Assembly (NCBI GenBank): GCA_964541895.1
Contig: CAZISM010000025.1
Coordinates: forward strand, 1-53,916
From: CAZISM01 sp964541895
GTDB taxonomy: Bacteria > Zhuqueibacterota > Zhuqueibacteria > Residuimicrobiales > Residuimicrobiaceae
DNA length: 53,916 nt
Direction of reading: 5' to 3'
Shown: positions 1 to 6,640 of the stretch, one piece after another
Position numbering within the stretch: position 1 is the first letter of the stretch
Layout of the letters: each line of letters begins with the position of its first letter
Program-made: the position numbers and the translations under genes
Notes under the pieces: generated by a model
The model's database searches: none
The model's input: only the letters and a program-made list of their open reading frames with translations
Told to the model about the DNA's origin: nothing

Positions 1-1719
1 CGCTGCGGCAATGTATCGGAAATGTCCAGCGGCGTTAAAAGACCGGATGTCGGCTTTCGCCCCATTCGTCAACCAGCGGCAAGCGTCTGGACCATCCAAA
101 CCAGAAACCTGGCCGCCCAGTCGCTGGGCGACGGCACCGTCATGTTGTCATGGTCCCTGCTCGCGTCCGATGGGCGTCAGCCTCTCTTCAACATCTATAG
201 AGCCGATTCGCGAAATCACGCCGGATTTCAGCTCAATAAAACTCCATGCCGCGGCAAAACCTGTTATATGGATTCCGGAGTAGAGACCGGCAAACGCTAT
301 CACTATTATGTCCGGCAGATTGCTGCCGATGGTACGGTTGCAGCTCGTTCCGAATGGTGTGGGATCACCATCACTAAAGAGCCGGATAAAGCGCTGGTCA
401 CGTTCAAACCGGTCTATCATCAGGGTTCCCTGGTGCCGATTTTTGGGGATCTGGACGGCGACGGCGTCAAGGATGTGGTGATTCGCATGGACAACGGCAA
501 TTACGAAGAGTCGCAGGATCCGGGTTTTCCGGTACAATTGGAGGCGTTCACCTCCTGGGGACGTTCGCTGTGGCGAGCGGATGTATGCCGGCACAATCGC
601 TGCTACGGCAGCGCCAACAACGTGCCGTTCAATGTCTGGGATATGGATGGCGACGGCAGAGCAGAGGTGATCACGCGTCTGCAGGTGGCCGAATCGGTCT
701 ATCTGGCGATTCTGGACGGTATGACCGGCGAGGTAAAGAACAAGACTCCCTGGCCGGATATGGCGACCGATTTTCAGCGATCCTCCACCCGCATTCATCT
801 TTCCGTCGGTTATCTCGACGGCCTTCATCCCGCCATAGTGACCCAAACCGGGCTTTATGAGAACGAAGTGTTTGTCGCTTACGATGCCGGACTGCACCTC
901 TTGTGGCGTTTTGAGAGTTTCGCCGAAACCAACGGCAGCGGCGGCCATAAAATTGAGGTGGTGGATGTGGATGGCGATGGCAGGCAGGAGGTGTTTGATG
1001 GCACCACCTGCCTGAATCCGGACGGGACCATGCGCTGGTCCATCTATCGCCAGCATCCTGATGTCGTCTCCATCCATGACATAATCCCCGATCGTCCCGG
1101 CCTGGAAGTGCTCTATTGCGTTGAAAGCAATGCCCATGCCGGTATTTATCTGGTGGACGCCAAGACGGGGGAGGTCATCTGGAAGGTCAACCGGGAGGAC
1201 GATCCCCGCTGGTCCCACGCCCATCATGGTTGGGCCGCCAACATCTGGGATAGATCTCCCGGTATGGAATGTGTTACCAACCGCGCGGTATATACCGATC
1301 GGCATCTGCTGCTCTATTCGGCGCAAGGGGAAAAACTGCTCGAGCCTTTTCCCATGTCTTATTCGCCGATCGAGTGGGACGGCGATCAGGAACGAGAGCT
1401 CTTGTACGACAACGGCCATCGTCTGGCTCAGTTTAACGGAAAGGGTGTGGAGGAGATAGCCGGTGTGCAACCCAATCCGATTCCAGGCTCAAGTTTTTTG
1501 ATGGCAGCCGATCTGTACGGTGACTTTCGTGATGAACTGGTGGTTAATGTGGCTGTGGAAAACGGCCGCAGAGCCATCGCCATTGTGTCTGCCCGCACCC
1601 TGATAGAAAAAGCGTTTCTTTCCCCGAATGAAACATTGGACTATCGGCTCTGGTTGGCCCGAAACATGGGAGGAGGTTATCCTTCGGTTTATGATCAGCC
1701 GCTGCAAGAGGGTAAATAA
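1..1719 (+). CDS. Rhamnogalacturonan lyase-like (PL11-type) protein, 5' partial
   Basis: The frame is open to the window edge, so the true start and any signal peptide lie upstream; the first internal ATG is at 22. An N-terminal fibronectin-like domain (FNIYRAD, then RYHYYVRQIAADG) leads into a beta-propeller with repeated calcium-loop motifs of the form DxDGDG (GDLDGDGVKD, WDMDGDGRAE, VDVDGDGRQE). The segment GSGGHKIEVVDVDGDG, followed by HDIIPDRPGLEVLY, matches the layout of PL11 rhamnogalacturonan lyases. That family cleaves the pectin backbone outside the cell by Ca-dependent beta-elimination. The propeller is shorter and more divergent than classical YesW/YesX, so activity is inferred rather than certain. 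It could be a non-catalytic FG-GAP relative. The following gene is a Tat lipoprotein on the same strand 165 bp downstream. Confidence 0.72.
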   Translation, partial: RCGNVSEMSSGVKRPDVGFRPIRQPAASVWTIQTRNLAAQSLGDGTVMLSWSLLASDGRQPLFNIYRADSRNHAGFQLNKTPCRGKTCYMDSGVETGKRYHYYVRQIAADGTVAARSEWCGITITKEPDKALVTFKPVYHQGSLVPIFGDLDGDGVKDVVIRMDNGNYEESQDPGFPVQLEAFTSWGRSLWRADVCRHNRCYGSANNVPFNVWDMDGDGRAEVITRLQVAESVYLAILDGMTGEVKNKTPWPDMATDFQRSSTRIHLSVGYLDGLHPAIVTQTGLYENEVFVAYDAGLHLLWRFESFAETNGSGGHKIEVVDVDGDGRQEVFDGTTCLNPDGTMRWSIYRQHPDVVSIHDIIPDRPGLEVLYCVESNAHAGIYLVDAKTGEVIWKVNREDDPRWSHAHHGWAANIWDRSPGMECVTNRAVYTDRHLLLYSAQGEKLLEPFPMSYSPIEWDGDQERELLYDNGHRLAQFNGKGVEEIAGVQPNPIPGSSFLMAADLYGDFRDELVVNVAVENGRRAIAIVSARTLIEKAFLSPNETLDYRLWLARNMGGGYPSVYDQPLQEGK

Positions 1720-1740
1720 ACTCTGATTCGGATAAGCCGG

Positions 1741-1810
1741 AAGCAACATGCAGTGCCCTTTCAGCAAGGAACCCCGGGTGTCGCGCTCTTTGCGACCCCG
1801 GCTGTTCCGC
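1741..1810. repeat. Intergenic hairpin / dispersed repeat, copy 1
   Basis: An imperfect hairpin spans 1768-1808, with GGAAC and GTTCC at the outer ends and GTCGC/GCGAC around the loop. It sits just after the PL11-like gene and could act in 3'-end formation, although no T-tract follows. Two of its words recur in the 45.5-45.6 kb intergenic region: CCCTTTCAGCAA (1756-1767) in the same orientation, and CCGGGTGTCGCGC (1774-1786) inverted at 45582-45594. It is therefore probably a member of a dispersed intergenic repeat family. Confidence 0.45.
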
Positions 1811-1884
1811 TGGCCTGATCCAGTCATAAACCGCCGAGTTGCTGCAGAGAATACATCATAGCATTATAAAGCCTTGGAGTCCGT

Positions 1885-3525
1885 ATGCAAGAAACCTGCA
1901 ATGAAGAAAAGCATCTATATACCTGGCCGCTTTCGCGCCGTCGTTTTCTCGCCTTGACCCCTCTGGCTGTCGGCGCCCTTGCTTGCGGCAGGCCAAAGTC
2001 GGCGGGCCGGGCCGCGGCCGGCAGCTCTGTTCGTTCCTTTCACCTCTGCACCAATCCCGATTCGTTGGACGCTGAACCTGAGCGGTTGCAGGTGTATCGC
2101 GATGCCGGTGTCGGCACAGTTTGGCTGGCAGCATTTTTTTATGGCTATTGGCCGTATTCCCCAGAGCGACTGCGCAACTGGTGTAAACGTATTGAAGCCA
2201 TGGGCATGGAGGCTGCCTTAGCCAATATCCCCCTCGGTCATCCCGGCGATTCTCTCGGTGCCAGCGACAATCAGTTTCCATTGACACCGCCGACGCACTG
2301 GCGAACCGCACAACGGCCGGACGGCATTGTCCACAGCGGCACCTCTCTGCACAAGCCGGCCACTGAGGAAAATGTGCAGGCGATGCGCGTGTTGCGCGAT
2401 ATGGGCGTAACGCGCGTTTTCCTTGATGATGATTTTCGTCTCGCTGTCAGTCCGGGTTCTATCGGCGGCTGTTTTTGCCCGGAGCATAAACAGGATTTTC
2501 TGCAAAAGCACGGCTACGGCGAATCGGCATGGCCGGAATTGCTGGCCGCGGTGCATGAGCGGTCGTTGACGCCGGTGCTGCGCACCTGGATTGAATACAC
2601 CTGCGATCAATTGACCGACAGTTTCCAACGTCAGCAGGCAGCAGCGCCCGAGATCGCTCTTGGCAATATGATCATGTTTTTCGGCGCAGAAAAAGCGGGT
2701 ATTCGTCTGGCCGACTATCGCAAGGTACCCTTTCGTGTGGGCGAGTTGATGTTCCATGACGCCAGTTTTGTGCAGGTCAAAAATAAAACGGCAGAGCTGT
2801 TTTCCAGCCTGTTTCATCGTCGTTATGCGGTGCCGGAACTGGCTTACAGCGAGACGACCGCCTTTCCGGCAGATAAACTTTCCGCAGCCAACATGGCGGC
2901 CAAACTGGCGGTGTCCACCATCAGCGATGTGCGTCACACCATGTTCATGTCCGGTTTGACTCCGTTTCCCCGCGAACACTGGCCGGTGTTGAAACCGGCG
3001 ATGAAAAAACATGCCGCCATCCACGACATCATAGCCGGCCATACACCGCAGGGTCCTTATAAACACTATTGGGGTGAAATGGAGCGTTGCGTCGGCAAAG
3101 ACAATCCCTACAGCCTGTTTCTGGCAACCGGTGTGCCGTTTCAGGTTACCGATGAGCCGGCCCGCGACGGCTGGACCTTTTTGGCCGACTATGATGCGAA
3201 AGCGGTGGCTGACAAGCGGCTTACCTCCAGCGGAACCGTGTTTGTGGTCCGGCAGCCGCTGACCGGCCAGGCTGATCTTTCGGTCGTCGAGGAGAGCCTG
3301 CCGGCGCTGTTTGCGTTTAAAAACCAGCTCTTGCCTCGCTGGAACGACATTCCCTATGTGGCGGAGGAGAAGGCGGTGGTGTGCGCCTGGTATCCCACCG
3401 CCCGCTGCGTGCTGCTGTGGAATCTGGCGGAAGCGGCGCAAGAGTTCACTCTGGTTTTTAGGGATACCCGGCGGACCGTCACAATCGCGGCGCTGGATGT
3501 AGAACTGGTTCGAGAGGTGTGCTGA
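1885..3525 (+). CDS. Tat-exported lipoprotein, putative TIM-barrel glycoside hydrolase-like protein
   Basis: The N-terminus carries a twin-arginine signal (SRRRFLALTPLAVGALACG) ending in a lipobox Cys, so the protein should be folded before export and lipid-anchored. The start at 1885 is preceded by a GGAG-type ribosome site. The mature part reads like a (beta/alpha)8 barrel: alternating strands such as GVGTVWLAAFFYGYWPY and GVTRVFLDDDFR, then a Cys pair (GGCFCPEH) and a beta-rich C-terminal domain from about residue 420. The acidic cluster DDDFR at a strand end is a plausible catalytic site, as in clan GH-A/GH42-like enzymes. I do not recognise a specific family, so 'glycosidase' is inferred from the fold-like pattern and from the PL11-like and Gfo/Idh neighbours. 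Confidence 0.55.
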   Translation: MQETCNEEKHLYTWPLSRRRFLALTPLAVGALACGRPKSAGRAAAGSSVRSFHLCTNPDSLDAEPERLQVYRDAGVGTVWLAAFFYGYWPYSPERLRNWCKRIEAMGMEAALANIPLGHPGDSLGASDNQFPLTPPTHWRTAQRPDGIVHSGTSLHKPATEENVQAMRVLRDMGVTRVFLDDDFRLAVSPGSIGGCFCPEHKQDFLQKHGYGESAWPELLAAVHERSLTPVLRTWIEYTCDQLTDSFQRQQAAAPEIALGNMIMFFGAEKAGIRLADYRKVPFRVGELMFHDASFVQVKNKTAELFSSLFHRRYAVPELAYSETTAFPADKLSAANMAAKLAVSTISDVRHTMFMSGLTPFPREHWPVLKPAMKKHAAIHDIIAGHTPQGPYKHYWGEMERCVGKDNPYSLFLATGVPFQVTDEPARDGWTFLADYDAKAVADKRLTSSGTVFVVRQPLTGQADLSVVEESLPALFAFKNQLLPRWNDIPYVAEEKAVVCAWYPTARCVLLWNLAEAAQEFTLVFRDTRRTVTIAALDVELVREVC

Positions 3526-3562
3526 GGCTAAAGACCGGCCGGCGCGATCCGTAAATATTCTA

Positions 3563-3591
3563 TTGTGTATTTTCCTTATTTTTCATATCAT
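3563..3591 (+). promoter_or_regulatory. Candidate sigma-70 promoter for the cyclophilin gene
   Basis: TTGTGT (3563-3568), a 17-bp spacer and TATCAT (3586-3591) lie in an AT-rich stretch 28 bp before the cyclophilin ATG, right after the preceding gene ends. The -10 matches the consensus at 5 of 6 positions and the -35 at only 3 of 6. This is pattern-based only. Confidence 0.4.
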
Positions 3592-3618
3592 TAACCGGAC
3601 AAAAACAAAGGAAGCATC

Positions 3619-4122
3619 ATGGCAGACGTAAAAGTATATCTGGATATCGAAAGTGACGGCCTGGATCTGGGCCGGATAGTGATTCAGCTCCACACCGACG
3701 TGGTTCCCAAGACGGCGGAGAATTTTCGCGCCTTGTGCACCGGCGAAAAAGGCTATGGCTTCAAGGACAGCACGTTCCACCGGATCATTCCCAATTTCAT
3801 GCTGCAGGGCGGCGACTTTACCAACCATAACGGCACCGGCGGCAAATCCATTTATGGCGCCAAATTCGCCGACGAAAATTTTCAATTGCAGCACACCGGC
3901 GCCGGTATCGTATCCATGGCTAATGCCGGGCCCAATACCAACGGCTCGCAGTTTTTTATCACCACCGTAACCACGTCATGGCTGGACGGCAAGCACGTGG
4001 TCTTTGGCAAAGTCATTGAGGGTATGGAGGTGGTCAAGGATGTTGAAAGCCTGGGTACGCAGAGCGGCAGGCCGTTGAAACAGGTGCGGATCAAAGCGTG
4101 CGGACAACTGGCCCAGGAATAG
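3619..4122 (+). CDS. Cyclophilin-type peptidyl-prolyl cis-trans isomerase, eukaryote-like
   Basis: Catalyses cis-trans isomerisation of Xaa-Pro bonds during protein folding. At 167 residues it is a complete single-domain cyclophilin. The catalytic and cyclosporin-site signatures are all visible: FHRIIPNFMLQGGDFT (active-site Arg and Gln), SMANAGPNTNGSQFFIT and WLDGKHVVFGKV. It has no signal peptide, so it is cytoplasmic. The core resembles eukaryotic cyclophilin A (KTAENFRALCTGEKGYG, then HNGTGGKSIYG) rather than the shorter E. coli PpiA/PpiB type, which usually lacks the TGEKG loop. It stands between two exported-protein genes and has its own candidate promoter at 3563. Start at 3619 follows AAAGGAAGC. 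Confidence 0.95.
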   Translation: MADVKVYLDIESDGLDLGRIVIQLHTDVVPKTAENFRALCTGEKGYGFKDSTFHRIIPNFMLQGGDFTNHNGTGGKSIYGAKFADENFQLQHTGAGIVSMANAGPNTNGSQFFITTVTTSWLDGKHVVFGKVIEGMEVVKDVESLGTQSGRPLKQVRIKACGQLAQE

Positions 4123-4207
4123 GCGGCGCCGATCCCCTTGGCCTGAAGAACAATTAATCAACAACAGATTTCCGGTACACCTTTAGCATGAGTGAAGGAG
4201 AGCTGAA

Positions 4208-5575
4208 ATGAAACAGAGCGAAAGCGATGGCAGCCAGACGCCCGATCGCAGGGATTTTATTAAAAGCATGGCCGCTGTGTCTGCATTCACCATCATTCCC
4301 GGACATGTGCTGGGCGGAAACGGCAAAACCGCTCCGAGTGATAAGCTGAATATCGCGGCTGTCGGTTTGTGCGGCATGGGCAAAGAAAATCTGAAACACA
4401 TGGAGACGGAAAATATCGTGGCCCTCTGCGATGTGGACTGGGGGTTGGCCGCAGAGGTTTTTGCCAAATATCCCAATGCCAGGACCTATAAAGATTTTCG
4501 CGTCATGCTGGAAAAAGAGAAATCCATCGATGCGGTGCTGGTGGCGACTCCGGATCATACCCATGCGGTGGTAACCATGGCCGCCATGCAACTGGGCAAA
4601 CATGTATATACGCAAAAGCCGTTGACGCGTACGGTGGAAGAGTCGCGCAAGCTGACGGAGATGGCGTTCAAAAGCCAGCTGGTCACCCAGATGGGCAACC
4701 AGCACCATTCGGAAGAAGAGATTCGTCTGGTCTGCGAATGGCTGTGGGACGGCGCCATCGGTGCTGTGCGCGAGGTGCACACCTGGACCGATCGCCCGGT
4801 GTGGCCGCAAAATGTGCTTTCACGTCCGGAGACCATGCCGGTTCCGGAAAAACTGGATTGGGATCTCTGGCTCGGCCCGGCGCCGCTGCGGGATTATAAT
4901 AAAATTTATCACCCGTTCAGCTGGCGCGGCTGGTGGGATTTTGGCACCGGCGCTCTGGGTGACATGGGGTGCCATATTATCGACCTGCCCTATACGGCGC
5001 TCAAGCTGAAATATCCGACCAGCGTGGACGCCTGTCTGACCTCCCAGATCGATCCGGCAGACAACTGGAAAAAAGCGGTCAACACCGAATCGTTTCCGCT
5101 CTCTTCCATTGTGACCTACCATTTCCCGGCGCGGGATGATATGCCGCCGGTAAAGATGCTGTGGTACGAAGGCGGCTTGATGCCGTCCCGACCGGAAGAG
5201 CTGGAACCCGGCCGACGCATGCCCTCCAACGGCATGCTTTTCATTGGTGAAAAAGGCAAGCTTTTGAGCGGCGACGGCATGACCCGCCTCATCCCGGAAT
5301 CGGCCATGAAAGCCTACAAACTGCCGGCCAAGACGATTCCGCGCATTCCCGGCACTCATGAACAAAACTGGATTGAATGCTGCAAAGAGCGTAAAACCAC
5401 CAGCTCCCATTTTCTCTATGCCGGTCCCATGACCGAAACGGTGCTGCTGGGCAATGTCGCGCTGCGTTTTCCCTATGAGCGCCTGGAATTCGATGCCGAC
5501 AACATGGAGATCAAGAACAATCCCAACGCCACCGAGTTCCTTAAAAACCATTACCGTGAAGGCTGGTCGTTGTAG
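4208..5575 (+). CDS. Tat-exported Gfo/Idh/MocA family oxidoreductase
   Basis: NAD(P)-dependent oxidoreductase of the sugar-dehydrogenase superfamily. A textbook Tat signal (DRRDFIKSMAAVSAF) directs it to the periplasm. After cleavage near residue 38 come the Rossmann fold (KLNIAAVGLCGMGKENL, then VALCDVDWGLAAEVF) and the family signature at TQKPLTRTVEESRKL, where the Lys of the (E/Q)KP motif is expected to bind substrate and cofactor. The C-terminal alpha/beta domain carries GTGALGDMGCHIIDL, typical of secreted Gfo/Idh proteins in polysaccharide-degrading Bacteroidetes and Planctomycetes. Length (455 aa) is normal for that subgroup. The substrate cannot be read from sequence; a modified sugar or inositol is likely given the CAZyme context. 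Confidence 0.93.
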   Translation: MKQSESDGSQTPDRRDFIKSMAAVSAFTIIPGHVLGGNGKTAPSDKLNIAAVGLCGMGKENLKHMETENIVALCDVDWGLAAEVFAKYPNARTYKDFRVMLEKEKSIDAVLVATPDHTHAVVTMAAMQLGKHVYTQKPLTRTVEESRKLTEMAFKSQLVTQMGNQHHSEEEIRLVCEWLWDGAIGAVREVHTWTDRPVWPQNVLSRPETMPVPEKLDWDLWLGPAPLRDYNKIYHPFSWRGWWDFGTGALGDMGCHIIDLPYTALKLKYPTSVDACLTSQIDPADNWKKAVNTESFPLSSIVTYHFPARDDMPPVKMLWYEGGLMPSRPEELEPGRRMPSNGMLFIGEKGKLLSGDGMTRLIPESAMKAYKLPAKTIPRIPGTHEQNWIECCKERKTTSSHFLYAGPMTETVLLGNVALRFPYERLEFDADNMEIKNNPNATEFLKNHYREGWSL

Positions 5576-5584
5576 CCGTATTTG

Positions 5585-5610
5585 CGAGCCCGCCTGACGG
5601 GGCGGGCTCG
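5585..5610. terminator. Strong GC hairpin after the oxidoreductase gene
   Basis: A perfect 10-bp stem (CGAGCCCGCC / GGCGGGCTCG) with a 6-nt loop starts 9 bp after the Gfo/Idh stop codon. There is no proper T-run after it, so it is either a non-canonical terminator or an RNA-stabilising hairpin. Confidence 0.5.
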
Positions 5611-5678
5611 TTCGCCACATTCGTTTACCGTAATTTTCTTACCCACGGCCATGTTTTTGTTGAAGCAGGTTGCGTACC

Positions 5679-6152
5679 ATGTACAACCTTGATCGATATA
5701 CCCTCCGAGCTGCCGATCCGACCGACTTTGATGCCATCTGGGACCTCATTCACACTGCACTGGCCGGATACGGCTTGATGATGGATGCAGGTACCATTGA
5801 CAGGGATCTGCTGGATATTCAAGGTAACTACTGGGATAGCGGCGGCATGTTTTATATCCTGATGGATAGCGATCGAGTGATCGGCACCGTAGCCTTGCGC
5901 CGGGAACGCGAAGGCACTTTTGAATTGTGCCGAATGTATCTGGCTGAAGAGTATCGTGGACAGGGACTCGGCCGTGGATTGCTGCAGTTTGCTATGGATC
6001 AGGCTAAAGCCCGGGGAGGTAGAGAAGTGTATTTAAAAACAGCGTCTGTGCTCAAAGAAGCTGTTGCGTTATATCAAAAATCCGGATTTGTTGTCGAGGC
6101 TGAAAAAGATGTAGGCGGTAATTGTGATGTGATGATGAGAATGCGGCTGTAA
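5679..6152 (+). CDS. GNAT family N-acetyltransferase
   Basis: Transfers an acetyl group from acetyl-CoA to an unknown amine. The acetyl-CoA pyrophosphate-binding motif Q/RxxGxG/A is present as EEYRGQGLGRGLL, preceded by the beta-4 strand FELCRMYLA and followed by the C-terminal YQKSGF motif (ALYQKSGFVVEAE). The whole domain is about 157 residues with no extra module. I chose ATG 5679 because an AAGCAGG ribosome site lies 9 bp upstream; a TTG at 5670 would overlap that site. It is a single gene bounded by the hairpin at 5585 and an assembly gap at 6203. The target substrate is unknown. Confidence 0.92.
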   Translation: MYNLDRYTLRAADPTDFDAIWDLIHTALAGYGLMMDAGTIDRDLLDIQGNYWDSGGMFYILMDSDRVIGTVALRREREGTFELCRMYLAEEYRGQGLGRGLLQFAMDQAKARGGREVYLKTASVLKEAVALYQKSGFVVEAEKDVGGNCDVMMRMRL

Positions 6153-6202
6153 CAAGGAGGTACGACCGCAGGGAATCCGCGCCGGCCGCGCGTGGGCGAT
6201 CA

Positions 6203-6302
6203 NNNNNNNNNNNNNNNNNNNNNNNNNNNNNNNNNNNNNNNNNNNNNNNNNNNNNNNNNNNNNNNNNNNNNNNNNNNNNNNNNNNNNNNNNNNNNNNNNN
6301 NN
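6203..6302. other. Assembly gap (100 N)
   Basis: A run of 100 N of arbitrary scaffold-gap length. Its flanks do not match each other, so real sequence of unknown length is missing between the acetyltransferase gene and the repeat cluster. Confidence 0.99.
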
Positions 6303-6640
6303 GGTGTCGCCAAAGAAGCTTTTCTCCCATGCAGCGAAGCAATCTCATAGAACGGCCAATGGTCTCTATTCGCCCGTCGCTACGCGACGGTATTTAGAAT
6401 TGGCTTGCGCACCAGGCGTTAAAACGCCTGGCTACCTTCGCCCGTCACTACGCGACCCATAGCAGACGTTTGTCATTCTGAGCCCGCCGCTGTTGGCGGG
6501 CGAAGAATCTGTGCGCGCCCGAATTTCAGAGTTATGATTATTCCTCCACGGCCATCCATTTTTATCATGCGGCGACCGAGTCGGGCCTCCGCTCGATCAA
6601 CAGGCCGTCACAGCCCGGGGTCATCATGCTCCCGGCCGGT
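6303..6640. repeat. Cluster of dispersed intergenic repeats
   Basis: No gene is visible here. It contains ATGCAGCGAAGCAATCTCA (6329-6347, exact copy at 33240-33258) and CGCCCGTCGCTACGCGAC (6371-6388) with variants at 6439-6456 and 33290-33307. There is also a near-perfect palindrome, CCAGGCGTTAAAACGCCTGG (6412-6431), and a TGTCATTCTGAGC...GCGAAGAATCT unit (6471-6510) with an internal CCCGCC/GGCGGG stem. These are the widespread non-coding repeats seen between genes in many uncultured bacterial genomes. They are probably mobile or recombinational debris and are a likely cause of the adjacent assembly gap. Confidence 0.8.

Noticed and set aside
148..1470. Long minus-strand reading frame opposite the PL11-like gene
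   Set aside because: Low-complexity His/Ile/Gly-rich translation with no family motif; it mirrors the codon bias of the real plus-strand gene.
2218..3441. 407-codon minus-strand frame opposite the Tat lipoprotein
   Set aside because: No ribosome site, no domain motifs, Arg/His-rich; antisense shadow.
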